A stretch of 64,000 bases of DNA from Halarchaeum rubridurum (GCF_014647115.1 NZ_BMOO01000002.1:186001-250000), one strand, 5' to 3'; shown: positions 52,535 to 61,680, counted from the first letter of the stretch. A program made the numbers and translations. Notes: a model not told the origin generated them from the sequence alone.

Positions 52535-52558
52535 TATTACGTCCATATTCGTGTAAAT
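52535..52558 (-). promoter_or_regulatory. IclR-associated motif, copy 3
   Basis: On the minus strand it begins ATTTACAC (52558-52551), has TAT at 52547-52545 and ends GTAATA (52540-52535). Shares TTTACAC, TAT-x-G and GTAAT with copies at 12854 and 36207. Confidence 0.55.
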
Positions 52559-52690
52559 CGGTCGTCCCACTCCGACGAACTGGGGCGGTCTCGGACCACT
52601 CTTGTTCCCCTACAGCGAACGTGTTTCGGCACCATCTGCCGGTAGCGTCGCGTCGGGCGGTTTCGACCCGCGTGTGCGTACCCGAGCCAT

Positions 52691-52700
52691 TATGTATTAT
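52691..52700 (+). promoter_or_regulatory. TATA region of the CoA ligase gene
   Basis: TATGTATTAT lies 30-39 bases before ATG 52730. Confidence 0.5.
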
Positions 52701-52729
52701 CGTGCTGGATTGGTTCGTACTCAAAGACC

Positions 52730-54316
52730 ATGAACTACATCGACGGGTTCGAACGAACGGTGCGGTGCTACGGCGGGGAGACTGCGCTCGTCAGCGCGGA
52801 CGGCGGGGAGCGGACGTACGAGGAACTCGACCGCGAGAGCACGGCGCTCGCCAACGCGGTCCACGAGCGGATTCCCGAACAGCGGTGTGCGACGCTCGCG
52901 CTCAACGGCATCGAGACGGTCGCGTCGATGCTCGCGGGCCAGAAGCGCGGGCGCGGGAACGTCCAGCTGCCCTACCGCGCCGGGGTGGACGAGCTCGTGC
53001 GGATGGTCGACGACGCGGACGTCGGCGGTATCCTCTTCGACGACGCGAACGCCGACTTAGCGCTCGACGTCGCCGAGCGGGCGGACCTGGACCTGGCGAT
53101 TCACGCGGGCGACGCGTCACTCGACGGCGGTCGCGTGGTCTCCTACGACGCGTTCCTCGACGCGGCGGCGGACGAACGCGTCGTCGAGCGGGCGGACACG
53201 AACGAGTACGGCATCTTCTACACGAGCGGGACGACGAGCCGGCCGAAGGGCGTGCCGTTCGACCAGGAGTCGATGTGGCTCGGCGCGACGCAGGTCGTCA
53301 TGGAGATGAGCCTCGAACCGACCGACACGGCGCTCGTGACGACGCCGTGGTACCACATGGTGACGTCCGACGCGTGGATTCTCCCGCACCTCCTCACGGG
53401 CGCGACGCTCGTCATCCAGCCGACCTTCGAGCCCGACGAGGCGCTCGACCTCGTCGCCGAACACGACGTCACGGGGATGCTCGCGGTCCCGACGCAGCTC
53501 AACGTCCTCGCGGACCGGCAGGCCGAGCGCGGCCTCGACATCGACACGCTCGACTACATCCGGACCGGCGGAGCCGTCGTCAGCGCGCGGCTGATCGAGC
53601 GCGCCGCCGAACACCTCACGGAGAACGTCTACAACAGCTACGGGATGACGGAGGGCGGTCCGAACCTCGCGTACGCCCACCCCGAAGTGCAGGACGAACA
53701 CACCGGCACCGTCGGCAAGGAGTCCTACGCGTGGGAACTCCGCGTCGTCGACTCCGTCCCGCCGGACGAGGACCCGGACCCCGAGGCCGTCGTCGAGCCC
53801 GGCGGCACGGGCGAGATTCTCGCGCGCTGTGAGGGGATGTGCGAGGGCTACCTCGACAACCCCGAGGCCGAAGAGGAGCTGTTCGTGGACGGCTGGCTCC
53901 GCACGCACGACGTCGCGGACGTCGACGAGGACGGCTACCTCTACATCGTGGACCGGGTCGACAACATGATACTCAGCGGCGGGGAGAACGTCTATCCCCA
54001 GGAGGTGGAGCAGATTCTGCTCGAACACGACGGCGTCGACGACGTCGGCGTCGTCGGCCTCGACGACGACCACTGGGGCGAGGTCGTCGCGGCCGTCGTC
54101 TCCACCAGCAGTGACGTCGGGGCGGACGAACTCGACCAGTTCTGCGTCGACCACGGCTCGCTCGCGAACTTCAAGCGCCCGCGTCGCTACGTCGTCACGA
54201 CGGATGAGCTCCCGCGGACCGACACGGGGACGCTCGAACGCTCGACGGTCGAGGAGACGTACTTCTCGGCGGTCGGCGACGGCGGCGCGCACGCGGAGGG
54301 CGAGAACACGACCTGA
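52730..54316 (+). CDS. Acyl-/aryl-CoA synthetase lacking the A10 lysine
   Basis: 528 residues, ANL superfamily. P-loop FYTSGTTSRPKGVPFD, A5 NSYGMTEGGPNL, A7 GWLRTHDVADVDEDGY (Gly of TGD replaced: THD), A8 DRVDNMILSGGENVYPQEVE. The usual catalytic lysine in the C-terminal PRTxxGK motif is replaced: PRTDTGTLERS. Divergent from the IclR and gentisate genes, so probably an aromatic or related acid ligase. The missing lysine suggests altered adenylation chemistry, a different catalytic residue, or an enzyme that only does the thioester half-reaction. Confidence 0.85.
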   Translation: MNYIDGFERTVRCYGGETALVSADGGERTYEELDRESTALANAVHERIPEQRCATLALNGIETVASMLAGQKRGRGNVQLPYRAGVDELVRMVDDADVGGILFDDANADLALDVAERADLDLAIHAGDASLDGGRVVSYDAFLDAAADERVVERADTNEYGIFYTSGTTSRPKGVPFDQESMWLGATQVVMEMSLEPTDTALVTTPWYHMVTSDAWILPHLLTGATLVIQPTFEPDEALDLVAEHDVTGMLAVPTQLNVLADRQAERGLDIDTLDYIRTGGAVVSARLIERAAEHLTENVYNSYGMTEGGPNLAYAHPEVQDEHTGTVGKESYAWELRVVDSVPPDEDPDPEAVVEPGGTGEILARCEGMCEGYLDNPEAEEELFVDGWLRTHDVADVDEDGYLYIVDRVDNMILSGGENVYPQEVEQILLEHDGVDDVGVVGLDDDHWGEVVAAVVSTSSDVGADELDQFCVDHGSLANFKRPRRYVVTTDELPRTDTGTLERSTVEETYFSAVGDGGAHAEGENTT

Positions 54317-54424
54317 GGCCTCGCGCCCACAGGGCTCGTCGCGACCCGTCACGGCCCTCTCCGCTCGGTTCTGCCGTCGCGTCGTACCGCCGTACCGACG
54401 CACCGAAAAACGACGGTCGTCGCG

Positions 54425-55303
54425 TTATTCGTTGCCGTGCTTCTCGACGTCGACGTCGGCGAAGGAGACGTCGCGTTCCTCGACGCCGACGGTCAGCGAG
54501 CCGACGTTCTCAATCTCGGCGTCGACGGTGTCGCCGTCGCGGAGCGGGCCGACGCCCTCCGGCGTCCCGGTCGTGATGACGTCACCGGCTTCAAGCGTCG
54601 CGCCGATGGAGGCGTACTGGACGACGTCCGCACACGTGTAGACCATGTCGCTCGTGTTCGCGGACTGCCGGACGTCGCCGTTGACGGCGAGTTCGAGGTC
54701 GAGGTCCTGCGGGTCGCCGACCTCGTCGGGCGTGACGACGTACGGGCCGACGACGGTGAACGTGTCGTAGGACTTGCGGTTCGAGCGGTCCTGGTCGCCG
54801 CGCACGGAGATGTCGAGCAGAATCGTGTAGCCGAAGATGCTCTCCCAGGCCTCGTCGTTGTCGGCGTCCTTCGTCTCCTCGCCGATGACGAACCCGAGTT
54901 CGACCTCGTGGTCTATCCGGCGGTCGTCGAACGGGATGACGATGTTCTCCTCGACGCCGATGACGCTGGAGGGGGCCTTGAGGAAGTAGCCCTTGTCCTC
55001 GATGGAGAACCACTCGTCGGTCGTGATGTCTTGGTCGGCGATGGCCTCCTCGATGTGCTTCTCGTAGTTGAGCGGCGCGGCGATGACCTTCCCCGGCCGC
55101 TCGACGGGCGCTTCGACCGTGACGTCGTCGAGCGCGTGGTCGGCGTCGGCGTCCGCGTACTTGCTCGCGTCGTAGTCGCCCTCCATGTACTCGACGAGCG
55201 GTTCCTCGCTTCCCAGACCGAGTCGATCCGTGAGGTCGACGACGCCGTCGCCGTCCTCGCTCACCAGGCCGAGTCTGTCGCCGTCGAACGTGACGAACTT
55301 CAT
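54425..55303 (-). CDS. Fumarylacetoacetate hydrolase family, probable fumarylpyruvate hydrolase
   Basis: 292 residues. FAH-fold core: KVIAAPLNYEKHIEEA, DHEVELGFVIGEE with the acidic metal ligands, LLDISVRGDQDRSNRKSYDTF, ITTGTPEGVGPL. Near gentisate dioxygenase, it fits hydrolysis of fumarylpyruvate (or maleylpyruvate directly) to fumarate and pyruvate. TATA-like GATTTAAGA on the minus strand (55328-55336) is 25-33 bases before ATG 55303. Convergent with the CoA ligase gene. Confidence 0.88.
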   Translation of the reverse strand: MKFVTFDGDRLGLVSEDGDGVVDLTDRLGLGSEEPLVEYMEGDYDASKYADADADHALDDVTVEAPVERPGKVIAAPLNYEKHIEEAIADQDITTDEWFSIEDKGYFLKAPSSVIGVEENIVIPFDDRRIDHEVELGFVIGEETKDADNDEAWESIFGYTILLDISVRGDQDRSNRKSYDTFTVVGPYVVTPDEVGDPQDLDLELAVNGDVRQSANTSDMVYTCADVVQYASIGATLEAGDVITTGTPEGVGPLRDGDTVDAEIENVGSLTVGVEERDVSFADVDVEKHGNE

Positions 55304-55414
55304 GCGTTCGAACGTTCACCCCCGTCCTCTTAAATCACGTCGGTCCGTGTCGATAGTTCGTGTCCTTCGACGACGGAGCAAACTCTTTGTCGGCCGGGGA
55401 CGCACGCTCGGAGC

Positions 55415-55921
55415 GTGCGACACAGTTTCGAGGGCGTCGAGCCGATCCTCGCGTCGAGCGCGTCCGTCTCACCGATGGCCGCCGTCGTCGGGGACGTCGC
55501 GGTCAGGGAGCGCGCGAGCCTCTGGCCGTTCGCCTGCCTCCGCGGCGACCGCGGGCCGGTGACGGTCGGGAGCGACACGAACGTCCAGGAGTTCGCGATG
55601 CTCCACGGGGCCGACGTCGGCGACCGGGTGAGCGTCGGACACGGGGCGACGGTCGACTTCGCGACGGTCGAGGACGACGTCGTCGTCGGGATGGGGAGTC
55701 GCGTCCTCGGCGGCGCGCGCGTCGAGTCTGAGTGCATCGTCGCCGCGAACGCCGTCGTCACGCGGGACCAGACGGTGCCGTCGGGCCACCTCGCCTCCGG
55801 CGTCCCGGCGGAGACCCAGCCGCTCACCGACGCCCAGCGCGAGGGGATCGAGGAGAACTGGCGTCACTACGTCGACCTCGGCGAGCGGTTCGTCGCGGAC
55901 GGGCCGCACGAACGTCCGTGA
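55415..55921 (+). CDS. Gamma-carbonic-anhydrase-like hexapeptide protein
   Basis: 168 residues, left-handed beta-helix. GTG start chosen because the segment VRHSFEGVEP continues directly into the repeat. In gamma carbonic anhydrases zinc is bound by three His; here the equivalents are His64 (MLHGAD), His76 (VGHGAT) and Asp81 in place of the third His (GHGATVD instead of GHxxxxH). Remaining coils (VVVGMGSRVLGGARVESECIV) are normal. The altered ligand suggests a non-carbonic-anhydrase role, for example a PaaY-like CoA thioesterase, but this is inference. Confidence 0.82.
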   Translation: MRHSFEGVEPILASSASVSPMAAVVGDVAVRERASLWPFACLRGDRGPVTVGSDTNVQEFAMLHGADVGDRVSVGHGATVDFATVEDDVVVGMGSRVLGGARVESECIVAANAVVTRDQTVPSGHLASGVPAETQPLTDAQREGIEENWRHYVDLGERFVADGPHERP

Positions 55922-55975
55922 GACGCGAGACGAAGCAGAACCGGGCGGCCGAAGAGAGGGCGAGAACGGTGCGCT

Positions 55976-56935
55976 TCAGGCGAGCCGATACCGGTCGCCG
56001 TCCGGTCCGGCCTCGCGGACGGCAACCCCGCGGTTGACGAGGTCGCAGAGCGCGGCGAGCACCTCCGGGAAGAGGTAGACGAGGTCGTGGTCGCCGACGA
56101 CGGCGTCCGCGACCTCGACGGCGGTCCCCGGGCCGTCCGCGAGCACTGCTCGGACGCCGTCGATTCGGTGTTCGAGGCTCCCGCGGTCGCGTTCGAGCGT
56201 CGCCGCGAACGACTCGTGGACCGGGCCGTGGCCGGGGTAGACGCGGTCGAGGGACAGGTCGTCGAGTCGGTCGAGCGTCCGCCGGAAGTCCGCGACGGCG
56301 CGGTGGCGTTCGAGATCGAGGCGGTCGTTGAGGAGCGCGGGACGGAACGGTTCGATGGCGATGTCGCCCGAGAACGCCACGCGCTCGTCGCCGAGGTCCG
56401 TGACGTAGCAGAGGTGGTCGGCCTGATGACCCGGCGTCCAGACGGCGTCGATGGCGCGTTCGCCGACGGTGACGCGCTGGTCGTCCACGACCCAGTCGTC
56501 GACCGCGTCGAGCGGGAAGTCGCGGCGGATGCGGTCGCGAATCGAGCGCTCCTCCTCACGCATCGTCGCCCGCGTGTCCGCGTCGGCACCGCTCGCGGCG
56601 ATTGTCTGTCGCGTCCGCTCGGCGACGACCTCGGGGGGGCGTCGGACGCGGTCGCTCGCGGTGAGCGGCGCGTGCACGACGGGGTCGCCGGCCTCGACGA
56701 CCGCGCGCAGGTGGCCGATGTGGTCCGGGTGGGGGTGCGTGAGGAAGACGTGGTCGATGTCCGCGAGGGCGTAGCCGCTGCGCTCCGCGAAGGACGCGCC
56801 GTCGACGCGCTCGGGCGGGACGCCGCCGTCGAACAGGATCGTCTCCGCGCCGTCGAGGACGTACACCGCGACGTGGCCGGGCGGCCACTCCATGTCGAAC
56901 TCGACGCGCGTGACGGTCGCCGACTCCTGTGTCAT
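55976..56935 (-). CDS. MBL-fold metallohydrolase
   Basis: 319 residues from ATG 56935. Metal motif FLTHPHPDHIGHL, further ligands in WTPGHQADHLCY, FSGDIAI and VYPGHGPV. A C-terminal winged-helix-like segment (HDLVYLFPEVLAALCDLVNRG) is typical of LACTB2/glyoxalase II-related hydrolases. Substrate unknown; thioester or phosphodiester hydrolysis is possible. Confidence 0.85.
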   Translation of the reverse strand: MTQESATVTRVEFDMEWPPGHVAVYVLDGAETILFDGGVPPERVDGASFAERSGYALADIDHVFLTHPHPDHIGHLRAVVEAGDPVVHAPLTASDRVRRPPEVVAERTRQTIAASGADADTRATMREEERSIRDRIRRDFPLDAVDDWVVDDQRVTVGERAIDAVWTPGHQADHLCYVTDLGDERVAFSGDIAIEPFRPALLNDRLDLERHRAVADFRRTLDRLDDLSLDRVYPGHGPVHESFAATLERDRGSLEHRIDGVRAVLADGPGTAVEVADAVVGDHDLVYLFPEVLAALCDLVNRGVAVREAGPDGDRYRLA

Positions 56936-57197
56936 GTCACGGGGTTCTATCGCTCGCCGTATAGGTCCTTCCGTGCCGGCGCGTGCCGGACGGGACGACG
57001 CGAACGGCGAGGCGAGACGCGAGCGATGGCGGAGGAGCGGGTATCGAGTGTGTCCGATAGGTCTCCGATACTGTCGATTGGTGTAGTCGTCATCTTGCCT
57101 CCCAAGCCCGCTAACGTCGTCCCGGGAGCCTCTCAATGGACGTATCCTATGAGTGGTGTCGGCTCCCAGCTAGTTCTGTTCTGCCGAGTATTTTCGT

Positions 57198-57794
57198 TCA
57201 GAGATCGTCCCAGTAGTCGGGTTCGTTCCCCTCGCGCCACTTGATCGTGCAGCCCCGCGACGGCCGGAAGTCGGCGTCGACGTCCCCGCCGGCGAGGACG
57301 CTGTCGATGACGTCGCGCATCTCGAAGCCGGGGTCGCCCGACGGGTCCGCGTCGGGGGTCAGCGCGTCGTCGAGGCGGCCGTGGTAGACGAGCTCGAAGG
57401 CGTCGCCGCGGCGGGCGAAGAGGTAGGGGTCGGGAGTGCAGACCGCGCCGTAGGCCGCCGCGACGTCCTGCGACTCGTCGCGGAGGTAGGCGTCGTAGGC
57501 GATCCGGCCCGACTCGACCTCCTCGCGCATCCCCTCGACGGAGTCGGCGGGGTAGGCCTCGGCGTCGTTCGGGTTGATGCCGACGACCGCGACGTCGTCG
57601 TAGTCGGCCGCGATGGCGTTCAGCGCGGGGTGTTTCGCCTTCGCGTACGGGCAGTGGTTGCAGGTGAAGACGACGAGGAGCGCCTCGTTGTCCGCGAAGT
57701 CATCGAGGGCGTACGTCTCGCCGTCGACGCCCGGCAGGGAGAACGCCGGGGCGTCGTCGCCGCGTTCGAGCACGCGCGTGGATTCGCCGGCCAT
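57198..57794 (-). CDS. Thioredoxin-fold AhpC/TSA-like protein
   Basis: 198 residues from ATG 57794. APAFSLPGVDGETYALDDF then VVFTCNHCPYAKAKHPAL with a redox CxxC (CNHC), the arrangement of the thioredoxin-family peroxiredoxin-like proteins. A third Cys lies in GAVCTPDPYLF. Probably a cytoplasmic thiol oxidoreductase; substrate unknown. Confidence 0.85.
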   Translation of the reverse strand: MAGESTRVLERGDDAPAFSLPGVDGETYALDDFADNEALLVVFTCNHCPYAKAKHPALNAIAADYDDVAVVGINPNDAEAYPADSVEGMREEVESGRIAYDAYLRDESQDVAAAYGAVCTPDPYLFARRGDAFELVYHGRLDDALTPDADPSGDPGFEMRDVIDSVLAGGDVDADFRPSRGCTIKWREGNEPDYWDDL

Positions 57795-57901
57795 ATCGGC
57801 AAATCGGCGTCGCGGGCGAAAAAAGGTACGCCCGCGCGCCGGCGACGAAGGGCCCGAAAAAGTGGCGCGGGGGCGCGGGGCGGGCGGTCGGGCCGGGAGC
57901 C

Positions 57902-58555
57902 CTACGGCGCGCGGAAGACGCGGATGGTGTCGCGTTTCGTGGGTTCGGCCAGCAGGTGAGCGAGGCCGAGGTCGCCGAATATCGCCTTCCAGTCGCGGTG
58001 GTAGAGCGGGAAATCGTCGTTGACGTAGCTCACTTCGCGGCCCTCGCGGCCGCGCTGGGGGCCGTTCCCCTCGTTCTCGGCGGTGACGAGGAGGTCGGAG
58101 GTGACGCGCACGAGGTCCTCGAAGACCCACGCGTCGTCGGGGTGGACGTGCTGGAGCGTCTCGACGGAGTAGACGACGTCGAAGGCGTCGTCGTCGAACT
58201 CGGGGACGACGTCCTCGATGGCGCCGACGCGGAAGGTCCCGGTGTCGGCGAGCGCAGGGAACTCCGACTCCATCACGTCGAAGGCCTCGTCGTTGAGGTC
58301 GATACCGGTGAGGTTCTCGTAGCCGCCGCGGCGGAGGTGTTCGAGGTGTCGCCCGGAGCTACAGCCGACTTCGAGAATCGCGGCGTCCGTCGAGACGTAG
58401 TGGTCGAGGGCGTCGCGGATCGTCTCGCTCACCTCGTTCGGACCGAGATGGGCGTAGTAGGTCGGCGAGAACTCGCCCTCGCGCTCGGCCCAGTCCGCGC
58501 GGACGGCCTCGGGGTCCTCGGCGGTCTCGGGGTCCGTGGGGTCCTCGGGGTTCAT
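57902..58555 (-). CDS. SAM-dependent methyltransferase
   Basis: 217 residues, class I fold: ILEVGCSSGRHLEHLRRGGY as motif I, GIDLNDEAFDVM, and AFDVVYSVETLQHVHPDD as the post-motif segment. Acceptor unknown. The N-terminus is rich in Pro/Glu/Asp. Downstream on the minus strand is the thioredoxin-fold gene after a 107-bp gap. Confidence 0.85.
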   Translation of the reverse strand: MNPEDPTDPETAEDPEAVRADWAEREGEFSPTYYAHLGPNEVSETIRDALDHYVSTDAAILEVGCSSGRHLEHLRRGGYENLTGIDLNDEAFDVMESEFPALADTGTFRVGAIEDVVPEFDDDAFDVVYSVETLQHVHPDDAWVFEDLVRVTSDLLVTAENEGNGPQRGREGREVSYVNDDFPLYHRDWKAIFGDLGLAHLLAEPTKRDTIRVFRAP

Positions 58556-58611
58556 ACGCCGGGAAGGAACCGGGCGGTGAAAGGCCCCGCGGTCGGACGT
58601 GGCGGGCAGAC

Positions 58612-58674
58612 GGGTGCGACGGGCGCGACGGGTGCAACGGGCGCAGCAGGCGCAGCAGGCGCAGCGGGCGCGGC
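58612..58674. repeat. 9-bp tandem repeats
   Basis: Seven near-identical units of consensus GGGCGCRRC in the gap between the methyltransferase start and the BAT regulator stop. A simple-sequence array; possible length polymorphism. Confidence 0.85.
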
Positions 58675-58681
58675 GGCCGAC

Positions 58682-61621
58682 TCATCGCGGCGTCCCGAGG
58701 GCGTCGTCGAGGAGGCGACCGAGCGCCTTGCGGAGGTGTTGGTGGAAGGTCGGCCCGGCGACGCCGAGTTCGTCCGCGACGACCTCGCCCGTCGTCTCGC
58801 GGGGCCACTCGAAGTAGCCGCGGGCGTACGCGGTCCGGAGCGCCTGCAGTTGCTTGGCCGTCAGGACCTCCGAGAGGTCGTGGCGGAGGGCATTCGCCGC
58901 GGTGTCGCCCGCGGGCGCGCGGCGGCTGAGGTCCGCGCTCGGGAGGCGCTCGCCAATCGCGTCCGCGAACGCCCGGACGTCGGTCGTGGGACTGACCGCG
59001 ACCGTGACGGTTCCACCGGTCGGCGTCGCGCGGAGGCGGCGAATCGTCGCGTCGCGGTCCGCGAAGGCGCTGAGGACCGGGGAGTCGGAGACGACGATGG
59101 CGAGCATCGACCCGTCGTCGTCGGAGCGGACGACCTCGGCGTCGGCGACGGCGACGCGTCCCGTCGCGGCCTCGACGACCGGCGCGGGTTCGCCCGCGAC
59201 CGACGCGTGGAGGAGCCACCCGCCGTCGTGCGGGGCGATGGACGTCACATCGAGCGCGCGCCCCGCCCGCTCTGCGAGCGCGAACAGCGGGTCGTCGGTC
59301 GCGGTCAGCGAGAAGCGCAGTTCGAGCGACCGCCCGGAGAGGAGGGTCTCCGTCCGGTCGACGGCGGCGAGCGCGTCCGCGATGTGCGCGGCGAGCTCGT
59401 CGAGGACCTCGCGTTCCTCGCCCCCGAACGCGCCGGGGACGCGCGCGTAGAGTTCGAGAAAACCGTAGCGCCGGTCGCGGTGGGAGAGCGGGAGGCGTAT
59501 CGCGCTCCGGAAGCCGCGGCGCATCGCCTCGTCGCGCAGGTCGGCGAACGCGGGGTCGCGCAGCACGTCGTCGACGACGGTCGCGCGCTCGCGCGGGGCG
59601 GTGTCCGTCCTCGCCTCCTTCCCGGACCGCGCGAGCGGATGGTCCACACCGCGCTCGACGACGTGATCGAGGAACGACTCGCCGGCACCAGCCCACGCCT
59701 CGACGCGGGTCTCGTCGCCCTCGTGGCGGCCGATCCACGCGAGCGCGTAGCGGTCGTCCGCGGCGAGGTTCTCGCAGACGGCGTGCGTGACGCCGCCGCG
59801 CGATTCGGCGTCGACGAGCGCGCCCGTGATGTCGCGTATCACCCGATTCAGGCGGTTGAGACGCTGGAGTTCGGCGTTGCGATCGCGGAGTTCGTCCTCG
59901 GTCTCGCGGAGGCGGGCCTCGCGGGCGGCGCGTTCGAGCGCGCTCGTCGCGTACGTCACGATGAGGTCGACGAACTCGACGTCGCGGTCGTCGAGGGCGT
60001 CCGGGGTGGGCGCGGCGGCGACGAAGACGCCGTGTTCGCCGAGCGGGGCCGCGACGGCGCTGCGCGCGCCCGGCCACGGGGCCCGCGAGGGGTCGTCCGC
60101 GAGGTCGGCGGCGGCCGTCGTCTCCCCCTCCACGAAGGCCTCCCAGACGAGCCACCCGTCGGCCGTCGCGTCGACCACCGACGGGTCGACGTCGCCCGCG
60201 ACCGCGGAGGGGACGAGTCGCCCCGCCGCGTCCTCCCAGCGGTAGACCGCGAACCCGGGCGCGTCGACGACGCTCCGCGCGGCGTCGACGATTGTCTCGG
60301 CGACGGCCTCGGGGTCGGTCGCGCGCGCCAGCTCCGCCGAGCGGGCGTGGAGCGTGGCGAGCACGCGCTCCCGGTCGCGGAGGGCCGCGGTCCGCTCCAG
60401 GCGGTCGAGGGCGGCGGTCGCGTTCGCGGCGAGGATGCCGGCGAGCGTCCACGCGCGCGCCGCGTCGTCGTCGGTCTCGTCGAAGCCGAAGACGAGGACG
60501 CCGTGCGCTCCGAGTGGGAAGGCGGCGACGCTGTCGACGGCCCCGCGGTCCCGGCCGTCGTCGATGGCCGCGGTGGCGGCGCGCTCCGGGTCGCCGGAGC
60601 GATACACGCGCGCCGCCGGGACGTCCTCCGCGACGTCGTAGGTGAAGGCCGCGTCGTCGATGCCGTCGGTGGCCGCCGCGGGCACGAGCGTCCCGCTCGC
60701 GGGGTCGTGTCGGTAGACGACGCCGTAGGCGTCCGGGGCGACGTACTCGGCGGCCTCGGTCACGGCGACCGCAACGCCGTCCGGGTCGTCCGCGTCGAGG
60801 AGGCGACTCGTGGTTCGTTGGAGCCCTTCGAGGCCGCGCTCGTAGCGCTCGCGCTCCGTGAGGTCGCGCCCGATGCCGGCGATGCCGACGACGTCGCCGT
60901 CGTCCCCGTAGAGCGGTGCGGCGCTGAGTTCGAAGGGGACGGAGTCGCCCTCGCGCGGGGCGAGCGGGAGGCGCACCGTGACGGACGCGCCGCCCCGGAC
61001 CGTGTCGAGGGCGGCCGTCAGCGTCTCGTGTTCGGCCTCGGGGACGATGTCGTAGACCGTGAGGTGCGAGAGGTCGTCGTCGCCGTAGCCGGTGACGTCG
61101 CGCAGCGCGTCGCTCCAGTAGAGCGGCGTCCCGGAGGCGTCGACGACGTAGACGACGTCGTCGAGCGCGCCGAGGACGGACTCGACGAACGCGAGGTGTT
61201 CGTCGAGCGCGCGCCGGCGGTAGTACGCGCTCGCGGCGTCGGTGGCGGTCTCGGCGACGCGCTCGGCGAGCGCCGCGATGGACTCCTCGGCGTACTTCGA
61301 GAGGTAGCTGGTGACGTCGGCGTCGATGGCGTCGCTCGCCACGCGCTCGCTCCCGACGCCCGTGAGGAGGACGAAGGGGAGGTGTTCGTCGCGCTCGCGA
61401 ACGGCGTCGAGGAGGTCGAGCCCGCTCGACGCCGGCATCTCGTAGTCGCTCACGACGCAGTCGACCGTGCCGGCCTCGACGGCGTCGAGGACGCGCGTCG
61501 GGTCAGTCGTCGCCGTGACGTCGAGGGGCGTGTCCGTCCGTTCGAGCGCCGTTTCGAGGAGGTCGAGGTAGGCCTCGTCGTCGTCGACCACCGCGAGTCG
61601 GGTCGGTGACGCGTCCGTCAT
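58682..61621 (-). CDS. Receiver-PAS-GAF-BAT sensor regulator (bacterioopsin-activator type)
   Basis: 979 residues from ATG 61621. Receiver domain 1-120 with Asp in VDCVVSDYEMP; PAS about 150-265 (LDDVVYVVDASGTPLYWSDALRDVTGY); GAF domains about 275-430, 450-600 and 620-775; BAT domain about 790-900 (LELRFSLTATDDPLFALAERAG); C-terminal HTH_10 (LTAKQLQALRTAYARGYFEWPRETTGEVVADELGV). Likely a light- or redox-linked transcription regulator of haloarchaea. The ORF upstream of ATG 61621 is in the shadow of the DUF5305 gene. Confidence 0.9.
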   Translation of the reverse strand: MTDASPTRLAVVDDDEAYLDLLETALERTDTPLDVTATTDPTRVLDAVEAGTVDCVVSDYEMPASSGLDLLDAVRERDEHLPFVLLTGVGSERVASDAIDADVTSYLSKYAEESIAALAERVAETATDAASAYYRRRALDEHLAFVESVLGALDDVVYVVDASGTPLYWSDALRDVTGYGDDDLSHLTVYDIVPEAEHETLTAALDTVRGGASVTVRLPLAPREGDSVPFELSAAPLYGDDGDVVGIAGIGRDLTERERYERGLEGLQRTTSRLLDADDPDGVAVAVTEAAEYVAPDAYGVVYRHDPASGTLVPAAATDGIDDAAFTYDVAEDVPAARVYRSGDPERAATAAIDDGRDRGAVDSVAAFPLGAHGVLVFGFDETDDDAARAWTLAGILAANATAALDRLERTAALRDRERVLATLHARSAELARATDPEAVAETIVDAARSVVDAPGFAVYRWEDAAGRLVPSAVAGDVDPSVVDATADGWLVWEAFVEGETTAAADLADDPSRAPWPGARSAVAAPLGEHGVFVAAAPTPDALDDRDVEFVDLIVTYATSALERAAREARLRETEDELRDRNAELQRLNRLNRVIRDITGALVDAESRGGVTHAVCENLAADDRYALAWIGRHEGDETRVEAWAGAGESFLDHVVERGVDHPLARSGKEARTDTAPRERATVVDDVLRDPAFADLRDEAMRRGFRSAIRLPLSHRDRRYGFLELYARVPGAFGGEEREVLDELAAHIADALAAVDRTETLLSGRSLELRFSLTATDDPLFALAERAGRALDVTSIAPHDGGWLLHASVAGEPAPVVEAATGRVAVADAEVVRSDDDGSMLAIVVSDSPVLSAFADRDATIRRLRATPTGGTVTVAVSPTTDVRAFADAIGERLPSADLSRRAPAGDTAANALRHDLSEVLTAKQLQALRTAYARGYFEWPRETTGEVVADELGVAGPTFHQHLRKALGRLLDDALGTPR

Positions 61622-61680
61622 CCAAACCGTACTGTTTCGGCCGCCGACTTCTATCGGTCGGTCCCGTTTCGAGCGGTGAG

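Larger units (their letters stand above)
52411..52729. other. 319-bp control region between IclR and CoA ligase genes
   Basis: Divergent promoter region. Includes the IclR-associated motif (52535-52558, minus orientation) and the TATA of the CoA ligase gene near 52691-52700. No additional gene is supported. Confidence 0.6.

Noticed and set aside
58612-58674. CRISPR array
   Set aside because: Units are 9 bp without spacers; simple tandem repeat.
57956-61609. 1217-codon plus-strand frame opposite the BAT regulator
   Set aside because: Antisense shadow produced by codon bias; no domain recognised, while the minus strand encodes ordered sensor domains.
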